A stretch of DNA of 6,901 nucleotides from Desulfobulbaceae bacterium (GCA_030633145.1 DAOVTM010000215.1:1-6901); one strand, 5' to 3'; shown: positions 1 to 6,571, numbered from the stretch's first letter. Numbers and translations are program-made. The notes: generated by a model not told the origin, from the sequence alone.

Positions 1-689
1 AAGTAGGGGATAAAGAGCATGGAGGAATAGCGACTCCTCCTAAGTGCCTCAAGGATATTCAAAACTTGATGTTCGAGTTTATACAATGGTTCAACTCTGA
101 ACACATTCAAAATTTGTCACCTATCATCAGGTCAACTCTTGCCCATTATCATTTGGCACTGATTCATCCTTTTGGAGACGGAAATGGCAGGACAGCCAGA
201 CTCGTAGAGGCCGCAGTATTAAATTCATCAGGAATAAAATACCTGCCGACCATGTTGTCTAACTATTACTACAGGGAGATAGATGGATATTTCATAGCCT
301 TTTCGCAATGCCGCAACAGCAAGGATTATGACATAACACCATTTATACAATTTGTACTCAAGGGAGCTGTAGAGTCCTTTAATGAAGTAAAACTTCGTAT
401 CACCTCTTATATCTGCAAATCCGCATTAAACGATTATTTTCAATTGTTACGGTACACAAGAAAAATAAGTACAAGGCAATTAGAATTGTTGAATTTATTA
501 CTTGAGGCTCCAGCAGATCAAACCATCACAATAAACAGTATCCAGAGAGAACTTCCTTATAGAACTTTATACGCAACAATCAGTGACAGGACAGCAAGAA
601 GAGATTTAAGCAAATTACAGGAGTTGAAAATATTAACAGCAACAAAAAATAGCTTTCAACTCGATAGAATGATACTAAACGCACTATAA
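1..689 (+). CDS. Fic family protein (AMP-transferase), 5' end cut by window edge
   Basis: The reading frame is open from base 3, so the true start lies left of the window; 228 residues are visible, ending at TAA 687-689. The family transfers AMP (or other phosphate-containing groups) from a nucleotide to a target protein hydroxyl. The complete signature HPFGDGNGRTAR is encoded at 165-200, with the catalytic His and the phosphate-binding GNGR loop intact. The segment GDKEHGGIATPP just before it resembles the flap that docks the target. The last ~80 residues, with a stretch SDRTARRDLSKLQELKIL, look like a winged helix, common at the C-terminus of long Fic proteins. No inhibitory (S/T)xxxE(G/N) helix is seen, but it would usually be N-terminal and so outside. 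The gene is A+T rich (19 G/C among bases 61-120), unlike cysS, which may mean transfer. The target is unknown. It converges on the helicase gene with a 32-bp gap. Confidence 0.9.
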   Translation, partial: VGDKEHGGIATPPKCLKDIQNLMFEFIQWFNSEHIQNLSPIIRSTLAHYHLALIHPFGDGNGRTARLVEAAVLNSSGIKYLPTMLSNYYYREIDGYFIAFSQCRNSKDYDITPFIQFVLKGAVESFNEVKLRITSYICKSALNDYFQLLRYTRKISTRQLELLNLLLEAPADQTITINSIQRELPYRTLYATISDRTARRDLSKLQELKILTATKNSFQLDRMILNAL

Positions 690-715
690 TGAAAAAAATA
701 AATGAAAAAAATAAA
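690..715. repeat. 13-bp perfect tandem duplication after the fic stop codon
   Basis: TGAAAAAAATAAA occurs at 690-702 and again at 703-715, starting on the base after the fic stop. It fills most of the 32-bp gap between the convergent fic and helicase genes. On the minus strand it gives two T7 runs just beyond the helicase stop, but I see no stable hairpin before them, so I do not call a terminator. Confidence 0.9.
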
Positions 716-721
716 ATAGTT

Positions 722-1759
722 TTAGAACAACCTTAACTGTTTCGCAGATGACTTTGTTTTACGTTTCTTTTTGACTGTTGCTGGGTGACTGATCAGGTGT
801 GCTGGAATATCTGCCAGCAATGAGGAAGGTTCCTGCTTTTTCTTTCCCTTGAAACTATATCGTGTCTCTGCCCCGGTCAGATACAACACCTCCGCAGCCC
901 TGGTCATACCAACAAAGAAGAGCCTTCGTTCTTCCTCCCCATGCTTTTTGAGCGCATCGCCTGAAAGCTGCGTATGCGGTGCAAGCGGCAGCAACCCCTC
1001 TTCACAACCGGCAATAAACACTGCCTTAAACTCAAGTCCCTTGGCAGCGTGCAGAGTTGACAGCAGCACAGCTTCAGCCCGTTCATCATAGATAACGGAA
1101 TTCGCGTGTTTTCGAAGGTGATCAGCAAGGGTCTCAAGACTTGGGCTGGAAAGGGCGAGTTGGCGAAAGCGGACAAGATCTGGCTCTTCACTGTCCAGGT
1201 CATACTGCTCCAACAACCTGTCAACTACATCTGCGGTTGATCCCCGCCTTGCAATAGTGGTAATTTTCGTTAGCAGGTCGCGTATTTTCAAAACAACTGC
1301 CTTGGTTTGTTGCGATACATTGTCATGATTATCACAATGCGCAATAATTTCAGCAAACGGATTGCTGCTGTTATCCGGTATCAACCACTCAAGCTCATGC
1401 AAACGCATCTTGCCGATGCCCTTTTCCTGTCCAAATAAAAAAAGTAGCTGGGCCTTGTCAATCCGCTCGCTTGCCAGCAGCATCCAGTAATAGAGAATTC
1501 TGCTTTCTCCTGTCTGATAAAAAGGAGTAAGATTGACCAACTGACAGGAGACAACCCGATCAGCCAGAGCCTTGGCAATGACCGCAGCCTGCTGTCCGGT
1601 TCTGTACAGCACCGCAATATCAGAAAGTGCCAACCCCTTATCAGAACCGGCGACCTGATCAATTTCCCGGTGTGAGGTTCCGCCGAGCAACTGCTGTATC
1701 TGCTCGGCGATGAATGCAGCCTCTGCCTGTTCGCTGTCCCCTTGATACTGATAAATCAC
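722..1759 (-). CDS. UvrD/Rep helicase, C-terminal part downstream of the amber codon
   Basis: This open part holds the second RecA-like half of an SF1A (UvrD/Rep/PcrA) DNA helicase: LSDIAVLYRT near full-length residues 808-817, motif V (LSTLHAAKGLEF, then EEGLLPL) at ~996-1018, and motif VI (EEERRLFFVGMTRA) with its arginine finger at ~1038-1051. A lysine-rich tail ends in QLRLF, which resembles a sliding-clamp-binding peptide. The only start at this end is GTG 1757-1759; no convincing Shine-Dalgarno sequence precedes it, and starting there would omit motif IV, which is encoded just upstream at about 1870-1890 in the same frame. On its own it lacks the Walker A and B motifs and could not act as a helicase. 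It is best read as the 3' part of the 722-4048 gene, translated only if the TAG is decoded. The 404 codons after the TAG hold no further stop, so any disruption must be recent. Confidence 0.7.
   Translation of the reverse strand: MIYQYQGDSEQAEAAFIAEQIQQLLGGTSHREIDQVAGSDKGLALSDIAVLYRTGQQAAVIAKALADRVVSCQLVNLTPFYQTGESRILYYWMLLASERIDKAQLLFLFGQEKGIGKMRLHELEWLIPDNSSNPFAEIIAHCDNHDNVSQQTKAVVLKIRDLLTKITTIARRGSTADVVDRLLEQYDLDSEEPDLVRFRQLALSSPSLETLADHLRKHANSVIYDERAEAVLLSTLHAAKGLEFKAVFIAGCEEGLLPLAPHTQLSGDALKKHGEEERRLFFVGMTRAAEVLYLTGAETRYSFKGKKKQEPSSLLADIPAHLISHPATVKKKRKTKSSAKQLRLF
725..739 (-). other. QLRLF, candidate sliding-clamp-binding peptide at the C-terminus
   Basis: The last five codons of the full reading frame encode QLRLF after a lysine-rich tail. 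Extreme C-terminal clamp-binding peptides are common in bacterial repair proteins. It is reached only if the amber codon is decoded. Confidence 0.45.
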
Positions 1760-1936
1760 TCCGGTTTTTTCACTGGCGGCGATTGTTGCTTTTGTTTCTG
1801 AATTTTTTCTTTTTGAACCAACGATATGATTTGGCGCAATGACACTGGCCGCAGCCTCCAGAATGTGCGATGCGCTCCGGTAATTTATAGAGAGATAGTG
1901 CAGTTCAGGTTGCTCCTTTTCGATGAACCGCTTAAA

Positions 1937-1939
1937 CTA
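1937..1939 (-). other. In-frame amber (TAG) codon inside the helicase domain
   Basis: Codon 704 of the nuclease-helicase is TAG, between motif III (GDPDQAIYGFRGSDPA) and FKRF leading to motif IV. In E. coli UvrD and PcrA the aligned position is an ordinary residue in the RGA-x-x-x-N-I-x-x-F stretch. A Tyr (TAT/TAC) or Gln (CAG) codon would need one substitution to give TAG. The genes in this window end in TAA (fic, helicase, MEMO) or TGA (cysS); none uses TAG as its true stop. Confidence 0.9.
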
Positions 1940-4048
1940 GGCAGGATCTGAACCCCGGAATCCGTAAATGGCCTGATCCGGGTCGCCAATCCCGAAAATA
2001 GAGTTGGATTGAGCCAGAATATGCACCAGTTCATACTGGGCCGCATTGAGATCCTGAAACTCATCCACCAGCAGATGGCCGGTGTCTTTGCGCAGTCTTT
2101 GCGCAAACAAGCTGTTTCTATGCAGCAAAGCGGTACAGGCCGGTACCACCTCATCGAGATCAAGTAGTTTTTCTTTTCTGAGATAGTTGAAAAATGGCTG
2201 CATTGAGTCGGAATCAGGTAATTTCTCAGGGTAGATGGCCTGCGTGGTAAGAAAAATGCTGATCTCCTGCCGCAGATTTTTTTGCTCTGATTTTGAGAGA
2301 GCCGGATAGACACGCCTTATTATAAGAGTGCGCATTTCCGGCCCGACCAGAGTTATCTCACTGTCATATTCACGAATATGTTCAAGGCAGAGGCCGTGAA
2401 AGGTATCAACCCGGACAGGCTGTTGCTTTTTCACAAAGTGGTGCAGTCGCTCCCGGATCTCATGGGCAGCCTTATTGGTAAAGGTGATGATGGTAACAGG
2501 GATATTTTCTCCTCTGTCCAGCAGACGGATAACCCGTTGCACCAAGGTATGGGTCTTGCCGGTACCTGGTCCAGCCTTGACCAGGATACAGTCAGCCTCG
2601 CTGTCCACTACCGCCTGTTGTTGTTGGTTGAGTTTTTTTATGTCCCTGTTTCGGCTTCTGGTCTCCCTCTTTTTTACCTTAAAGATTGGCCTGTTTTTAT
2701 CTTTTTTTTTACGCAGTTTGGACGGCTGTTGTCCAAAAAGGGAGAGTTGCCCTCCCAGTTCCGCCTTCTCATTCGCTTCAAAGACTTTGATTACGCCAAA
2801 CTCACCATCAAAACCAGGTTTGCGAATCACCCTCTTGTTGCGAACCCGTTCAACGGCCATGGCCAGCATGGGAGCGGTCTCTTTGATATCTTCAATCGGG
2901 GTATCCATAAGCAGTGTAAACTCAGAGCCAAAACGGTTGATCAGTTTACCATAAATACCTGCTATTTTTTTACTGGCCGGTCCAACATTAAACAGCTCAC
3001 TGAGCAGTTCCGGCAAAGGTACCAGGCTGTGTACGGCAGGCGAGCCAACCGGATACAGAGGCTGATCACGGTCGGCAAGCTCCAGCACCCGGTACAAAAC
3101 CCCGATGGTCAGGGGTTTGCCGCATTGGGGACAGATCCCCTTTTCTCTGACTGTTTCTGCCGGTTCAAAACAGACACCGCATTTACGATGCCCATCGCAA
3201 TGGTACTTGCCCTCTTCCGGATAAAACTCAATAGTTGCCGTGAAATGCTGCTTACCGTCCTTGTCAACCGGATTGCGGATGGCCTCCTGCATGGCAGGAA
3301 AATCAAAACCGGTCGTAAAGATATTGGACTCCCGCCCCAGTTTGGACGGAGAATGACAGTCAGAATTGGAGATCAAAGAAAACCGATCCAGGGCCGAGAT
3401 ACAGCGATTCATCTCCGGGTCGGATGAAAGACCGGTCTCCAGGGCAAATATCTCACTGCTCAGGTCACCGAAACACTCTTCAATAGCATCAAAGCCAGAC
3501 TTGGAGCCAAACAGGGAAAACCAGGGTGTCCAGATGTGCGCTGGTACCAGAAAACCCTGGGGCGCATTTTCCAGAAGTATTTCCAGCAGTAGTTTGGAGT
3601 CCAAGCCAAGGATGGGCCGACCGTCCGATTCCAGATTGCCGATGCCGGCCAGGGTGGTGTTGATCTTCCGAACCGCAGCAAACTCAGGGGCAAAGAGGAG
3701 ATTATGCACCTTGCGTACCTTGCCCCCCCTTTTATAAATCGAACTGATCTCAGAAGTAAGAACGAAACGAATACCTGAGGTGTCAGGCTGGACTCCGGGC
3801 GGAAGAATAGGCGCAATCGGTTCCGGATCAAGTTTATTTTTCAATTTAAAAAAGCCGGGTTCCGCAGGCTCAAGATGTTCATGTAAATGGGCAAACCAGC
3901 CCGGATGGGTAAAGTCTCCGGTGCCAACCACGTCTATCCCTTTAATCGCAGCCCAGGCCGCCAGACCGAACAGGTCACTGGCCTTGCTGGTGGCTCTGGA
4001 GTAGCGTGAATGGATGTGAAGGTCGGCGATATAGGGTGTATGTGTCAT
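1937..4048 (-). CDS. Endonuclease Q-like PHP nuclease fused to N-terminal half of UvrD helicase
   Basis: Residues 1-425 match endonuclease Q: a PHP metal site with H11, H13, D45, E100, H115, H171, D230 and H232; Cys pairs C290/C293 and C306/C309 for zinc, followed by GVLYRVLELADR; then GFDGEFGVIKVF, typical of the EndoQ C-terminal end. EndoQ, known from archaea and some Bacillus, nicks DNA 5' of uracil, hypoxanthine, xanthine or abasic sites. Residues ~471-703 begin an SF1A helicase: Walker A AGPGTGKT (492-499), TFTNKAA (522-528), Walker B VDEFQD (661-666), motif III GDPDQ (688-692). Translation stops at TAG 1937-1939, so a terminated product keeps a whole nuclease but half a helicase. QLSLF (434-438) matches a clamp-binding peptide; an A9 tract follows at codons 447-449. 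Start ATG 4046-4048 places the DLHIHS motif near residue 9, as in the family; no clear Shine-Dalgarno precedes it. Function is inferred from homology. Confidence 0.85.
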   Translation of the reverse strand: MTHTPYIADLHIHSRYSRATSKASDLFGLAAWAAIKGIDVVGTGDFTHPGWFAHLHEHLEPAEPGFFKLKNKLDPEPIAPILPPGVQPDTSGIRFVLTSEISSIYKRGGKVRKVHNLLFAPEFAAVRKINTTLAGIGNLESDGRPILGLDSKLLLEILLENAPQGFLVPAHIWTPWFSLFGSKSGFDAIEECFGDLSSEIFALETGLSSDPEMNRCISALDRFSLISNSDCHSPSKLGRESNIFTTGFDFPAMQEAIRNPVDKDGKQHFTATIEFYPEEGKYHCDGHRKCGVCFEPAETVREKGICPQCGKPLTIGVLYRVLELADRDQPLYPVGSPAVHSLVPLPELLSELFNVGPASKKIAGIYGKLINRFGSEFTLLMDTPIEDIKETAPMLAMAVERVRNKRVIRKPGFDGEFGVIKVFEANEKAELGGQLSLFGQQPSKLRKKKDKNRPIFKVKKRETRSRNRDIKKLNQQQQAVVDSEADCILVKAGPGTGKTHTLVQRVIRLLDRGENIPVTIITFTNKAAHEIRERLHHFVKKQQPVRVDTFHGLCLEHIREYDSEITLVGPEMRTLIIRRVYPALSKSEQKNLRQEISIFLTTQAIYPEKLPDSDSMQPFFNYLRKEKLLDLDEVVPACTALLHRNSLFAQRLRKDTGHLLVDEFQDLNAAQYELVHILAQSNSIFGIGDPDQAIYGFRGSDPA
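2702..2710 (-). other. A9 tract in the nuclease-helicase linker, possible slippage site
   Basis: Three AAA codons (residues 447-449) form a run of nine A on the coding strand. Adding one A gives TAA at once (product of 450 residues). Losing one A gives TAA after eight shifted codons (457 residues). Either product would be an EndoQ ending 12-19 residues after the QLSLF motif. A9 runs are known to slip in Thermus dnaX; slippage here is not shown. Confidence 0.4.
2735..2749 (-). other. QLSLF, candidate sliding-clamp-binding peptide in the linker
   Basis: Residues 434-438 read QLSLF, an exact match to the bacterial beta-clamp-binding consensus QL(S/D)LF. It sits just past the EndoQ-like region and before a lysine/arginine-rich linker, in the place where stand-alone archaeal EndoQ carries a PCNA-binding motif. 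Binding is inferred from the motif only. Confidence 0.55.
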
Positions 4049-4141
4049 TTTTTGGTTGGCATTTCAAGCTGATTCAGTATTATTATAGACTATTGCAAGT
4101 AAATTAATTTCTGATACGCAAATAGGCTAATAAAAAAAATC
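4049..4141. promoter_or_regulatory. Divergent intergenic region between nuclease-helicase and cysS
   Basis: This 93-bp A+T-rich gap must hold the start signals of both genes. On the minus strand a perfect TATAAT (4087-4082) lies 33 bp before the helicase start, but no good -35 stands 16-18 bp upstream of it, so the match is partial. On the plus strand I see no convincing sigma70 pair for cysS, and the nearest purine-rich site (AGG at 4124-4126) is too far from the ATG for a good ribosome binding site. A 10-bp palindrome, AAATTAATTT, lies at 4101-4110. No T-box leader fits in this space. Confidence 0.4.
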
Positions 4142-5614
4142 ATGGCTGTAAATATAAAGATATACAACACCTTATCTCGAAAAAAAGAACCAATCAACCC
4201 CCGACAGGCTGGTCACATCCAGCTCTATGTCTGCGGAATCACCTCTTATGATTACTGCCATATCGGCCATGCCCGGTCTGCACTGGTCTTTGACATGGTG
4301 GTCAGGTACCTGCGTTATCGTGGCTTCAAGGTAACCTTTGTCCGTAATTTTACTGATATTGACGATAAGATTATTGCCAGAGCAGCAGAACATAATGTCT
4401 CCTCTGACGAACTGGCTCGCCGTTTTATAGATGAATTTTACACCGATATGGATGCACTGGGGGTATTGCGACCCGATGTCGAGCCCAAGGCCACCGAGCA
4501 TATTCAGGAGATGATTGAGCTGATTCAGGAACTGATCGATAAGGGACTGGCCTATCCGTCTGGCGGTGATGTCTATTTCCGGGTTGATCGTTTTCCTGAT
4601 TATGGAATGCTCTCAGGTCGTAACCTTGAGGATATGCAGGCCGGAGCCCGTATTGAGATTAATGACAAGAAAGAACATCCCATGGATTTTGTCCTCTGGA
4701 AGGGATCCAAGCCGGGTGAACCTTTCTGGCAAAGCCCCTGGGGAGAAGGCAGACCTGGTTGGCATATTGAGTGTTCAGCCATGAGCCGGAAATACCTGGG
4801 GGCGAATTTTGACATCCACGGTGGAGGCAAGGATCTGATCTTCCCGCACCATGAAAACGAAATTGCCCAGTCCATGGGAGCCAATGAAGAACCCTTTGCC
4901 AACCTATGGATGCACCACGGTTTCGTGACCATCAAGGATGAAAAAATGTCCAAGTCGCTGGGCAACTTCCTCACCATTCGCGACGTACTGCGGGAGTATC
5001 CGGCTGAGGTACTGCGACTGTTTCTCTTTTCCACCCAGTACCGTAATCCTCTGGATTTCAGTGAGGCTGCCCTGCAGGATGCGCAGAGTGGGCTTGACCG
5101 AATGTATGACTGTCTGGCAGCTATTGACGACCTCGCTGAGGTGGATACAACTGAGACCGGTCAGTCAATCATTGGTAAAAAGAACCGTAAAAAACTGGCA
5201 TCACTCCAACACCGTTTTGAAGATGCCATGGATAATGATTTCAATACTGCCCAGGGAATTGGCCTGCTCTTTGATGCAGTCAAGGCTCTTAACAGTGTGA
5301 CCCGGATGCTGCCGGATACACCCTTGGCAGGTGATCTTGAACTCGTTCTCCAGGCTGGAACTGATTTGCGGGAACTGGCTGGACTGCTTGGCGTGTTGCA
5401 GCAAAACCCACGACAGTATATAGAGCGGAAAAAACAGCTGCTGCTGGATGCCATTGACCTGTCAAGTGAGGAAATCGAAGCCCTGATCGCCCAGCGTAAT
5501 GAGGCACGGGATAAGAAAGACTGGACAGAAAGCGACCGGGTTCGTGATGAATTATTGGCTCATAATATTGAGTTACATGATGGGTCGGAGGGAACGAGCT
5601 GGGTTGTAAGGTGA
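4142..5614 (+). CDS. cysS: Cysteinyl-tRNA synthetase
   Basis: This cytosolic class I aminoacyl-tRNA synthetase charges tRNA-Cys with cysteine using ATP. The 490-residue length is slightly above E. coli CysRS (461). The catalytic signatures are HIGH (residues 40-43, in YDYCHIGHAR) and KMSKS (268-272, followed by LGNF). The zinc site that selects cysteine is complete: C31, C211 (in HIECS), H236 and E240 (in FPHHENE), with the same spacing between the last three as in E. coli C209/H234/E238. The C-terminal anticodon-binding part (about 310-490) is full length. ATG 4142-4144 is chosen because the family starts with a short lead to IYNTL, as here (residues 7-11). Its ribosome binding site is weak. 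The MEMO gene follows 40 bp downstream, so the two probably share a transcript. This is an essential housekeeping gene and shows no damage. Confidence 0.97.
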   Translation: MAVNIKIYNTLSRKKEPINPRQAGHIQLYVCGITSYDYCHIGHARSALVFDMVVRYLRYRGFKVTFVRNFTDIDDKIIARAAEHNVSSDELARRFIDEFYTDMDALGVLRPDVEPKATEHIQEMIELIQELIDKGLAYPSGGDVYFRVDRFPDYGMLSGRNLEDMQAGARIEINDKKEHPMDFVLWKGSKPGEPFWQSPWGEGRPGWHIECSAMSRKYLGANFDIHGGGKDLIFPHHENEIAQSMGANEEPFANLWMHHGFVTIKDEKMSKSLGNFLTIRDVLREYPAEVLRLFLFSTQYRNPLDFSEAALQDAQSGLDRMYDCLAAIDDLAEVDTTETGQSIIGKKNRKKLASLQHRFEDAMDNDFNTAQGIGLLFDAVKALNSVTRMLPDTPLAGDLELVLQAGTDLRELAGLLGVLQQNPRQYIERKKQLLLDAIDLSSEEIEALIAQRNEARDKKDWTESDRVRDELLAHNIELHDGSEGTSWVVR

Positions 5615-5627
5615 ACAGAAACCAGAG

Positions 5628-5651
5628 GATAGAGGTGGAGATAGAGGTGGG
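5628..5651 (+). repeat. 12-bp tandem duplication carrying two Shine-Dalgarno-like sequences
   Basis: GATAGAGGTGGA (5628-5639) is followed directly by GATAGAGGTGGG (5640-5651), differing only in the last base. Each copy holds GAGGTG, a good match to the 16S rRNA 3' end. The second copy (5644-5649) is 5 nt from the MEMO ATG and is the likely ribosome binding site; the first is a duplicate 12 nt further upstream. Confidence 0.85.
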
Positions 5652-5654
5652 AGA

Positions 5655-6455
5655 ATGAAACGACAACCGGCAGTAGCAGGACAGTTTTACGATGGAGATC
5701 CTATCCAGCTCCGAAACACCCTTGCTGGGCTGATCCCGGACAATTCAAACAAAATTACAGCCAAAGTGGTCGTTTCCCCCCATGCTGGTTATTTTTATTC
5801 AGGCAGCGTGGCAGGAGAAACTTTTGCCAGCACAGAGATCCCTGAAACCGTCATCATTCTGGGACCCAACCACCACGGCCAGGGCGCACCCATGGCCGTT
5901 GGCATCCAGGACTGGGTCATGCCCATGGGGGATGTCCGCCTGAACCGCAACCTTGCAGCAAAAATTACAGATAATTCTCACCTCTTTACCCCGGACGATC
6001 TGGCTCATCAGTTTGAACACTCCCTGGAAGTTCAGGTACCCTTTCTCCAGTATGTTCAGGAAAACCTGAGTATCGTACCCATTGTGGTCTCCCATCTCCC
6101 GTTTGATTCATGTCATCTGGCAGGGGTTGAACTTGCTGCGGCAATAAAGATATACAACAAACCTGTCCTTATCGTTGCCAGCACAGACATGACCCATTAC
6201 GAATCCCGTCAGCGTGCCACGCAACAGGATCACCTTGCACTGGAAGATATTTTAAACCTCAACCCGCCCGCTCTCTACAGCACAGTTCTCTCAAACCGGA
6301 TCTCCATGTGCGGTATCATGCCCACCACTATTGCCCTGACAGCAGCCATTGAGCTTGGGGCAACCCAGGCAGAGCTGATACGCTATACCGATTCAGGGGA
6401 AGCCGCTGGCGATACAAGCAAGGTGGTAGGATATGCGGGTCTGGTAATAAGTTAA
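5655..6455 (+). CDS. amrB: AmmeMemoRadiSam system protein B (MEMO1 family)
   Basis: The 266-residue protein spans the whole MEMO family fold, which resembles the LigB-type extradiol dioxygenases. Conserved blocks are visible in order: AVAGQFY (6-12), SPHAGYFYSG (41-50), GPNHHG (70-75), EHSLEVQVPFLQ (121-132), ASTDMTHYE (175-183) and SMCGIMP (217-223). H43, H74 and C219 align with the metal-binding H49, H81 and C244 of human MEMO1. The biochemical role in bacteria is not established. The family is often encoded with an AMMECR1-like protein (amrA) and a radical SAM enzyme (amrS), hence the name; neither is next to it here, where the partner is cysS. ATG 5655-5657 has a good GAGGTG site 5 nt upstream and fits the usual MKR-PAVAGxFY start. 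The stop TAA 6453-6455 lies in a 14-bp duplication. Confidence 0.93.
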   Translation: MKRQPAVAGQFYDGDPIQLRNTLAGLIPDNSNKITAKVVVSPHAGYFYSGSVAGETFASTEIPETVIILGPNHHGQGAPMAVGIQDWVMPMGDVRLNRNLAAKITDNSHLFTPDDLAHQFEHSLEVQVPFLQYVQENLSIVPIVVSHLPFDSCHLAGVELAAAIKIYNKPVLIVASTDMTHYESRQRATQQDHLALEDILNLNPPALYSTVLSNRISMCGIMPTTIALTAAIELGATQAELIRYTDSGEAAGDTSKVVGYAGLVIS

Positions 6456-6476
6456 AGGAACCAAGTTAAAGGAACC
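6449..6476. repeat. 14-bp perfect tandem duplication across the MEMO stop codon
   Basis: AAGTTAAAGGAACC occurs at 6449-6462 and 6463-6476. The first copy contains the TAA stop of the MEMO gene. A short hairpin follows (CCAGC 6475-6479 with GCTGG 6491-6495), but it has no T run and is not called a terminator. Confidence 0.9.
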
Positions 6477-6521
6477 AGCGCAACACAAAAGCTGGATATT
6501 GCAGATGCACTACTTTTTCCC

Positions 6522-6550
6522 TTGACAATTACAGCTTATTCTTCTATTTT
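6522..6550 (+). promoter_or_regulatory. Sigma70-type promoter for tRNA-Gln
   Basis: A perfect -35 hexamer TTGACA (6522-6527) and a -10 TATTTT (6545-6550) are separated by exactly 17 bp. Transcription would start near 6556-6558, about 15 bp before the mature tRNA 5' end. Confidence 0.8.
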
Positions 6551-6571
6551 GCTTGAGCTATTCCAACCCAC

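Larger units (their letters stand above)
722..4048 (-). pseudogene. EndoQ-UvrD nuclease-helicase fusion gene interrupted by one in-frame TAG
   Basis: Read through the TAG at 1937-1939, this is one frame of 1108 codons ending in TAA at 722-724. The two open parts are in the same frame, separated only by the amber codon. The 59 codons between the TAG and the first possible downstream start (GTG 1757-1759) encode helicase motif IV (SINYRS, residues ~720-725), so the downstream part is a continuation and not a separate gene. Domains: PHP nuclease 1-~265, Cys4 zinc site ~284-309, EndoQ C-terminal region to ~425, basic linker ~430-470, helicase ~471-1060, basic tail. Apart from the TAG, no motif is missing. 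I list it as a pseudogene because a nonsense mutation is the most economical reading; sequencing error or programmed readthrough remain possible. The two parts are described separately. Confidence 0.75.

Noticed and set aside
690..721. Bidirectional terminator between fic and the helicase
   Set aside because: There are A/T runs but no stable inverted repeat; the visible structure is a direct duplication.
722..1759. An independent helicase gene starting at GTG 1759
   Set aside because: It would lack motifs I-IV, has no ribosome binding site, and the same frame continues upstream through motif IV to the TAG.
1759..1937. Frameshift as the cause of the split
   Set aside because: The two parts are in the same frame (177 bp, 59 codons apart after the TAG) and homology continues directly on both sides of it.
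2378..3427. Plus-strand open frame of 349 codons antisense to the EndoQ region
   Set aside because: It has no recognisable domain and lies opposite a frame with clear EndoQ metal and zinc motifs; it is a shadow of the real gene.
6475..6495. CCAGC/GCTGG hairpin after the MEMO gene as a terminator
   Set aside because: The stem has 5 bp with an 11-nt loop and no following T run.
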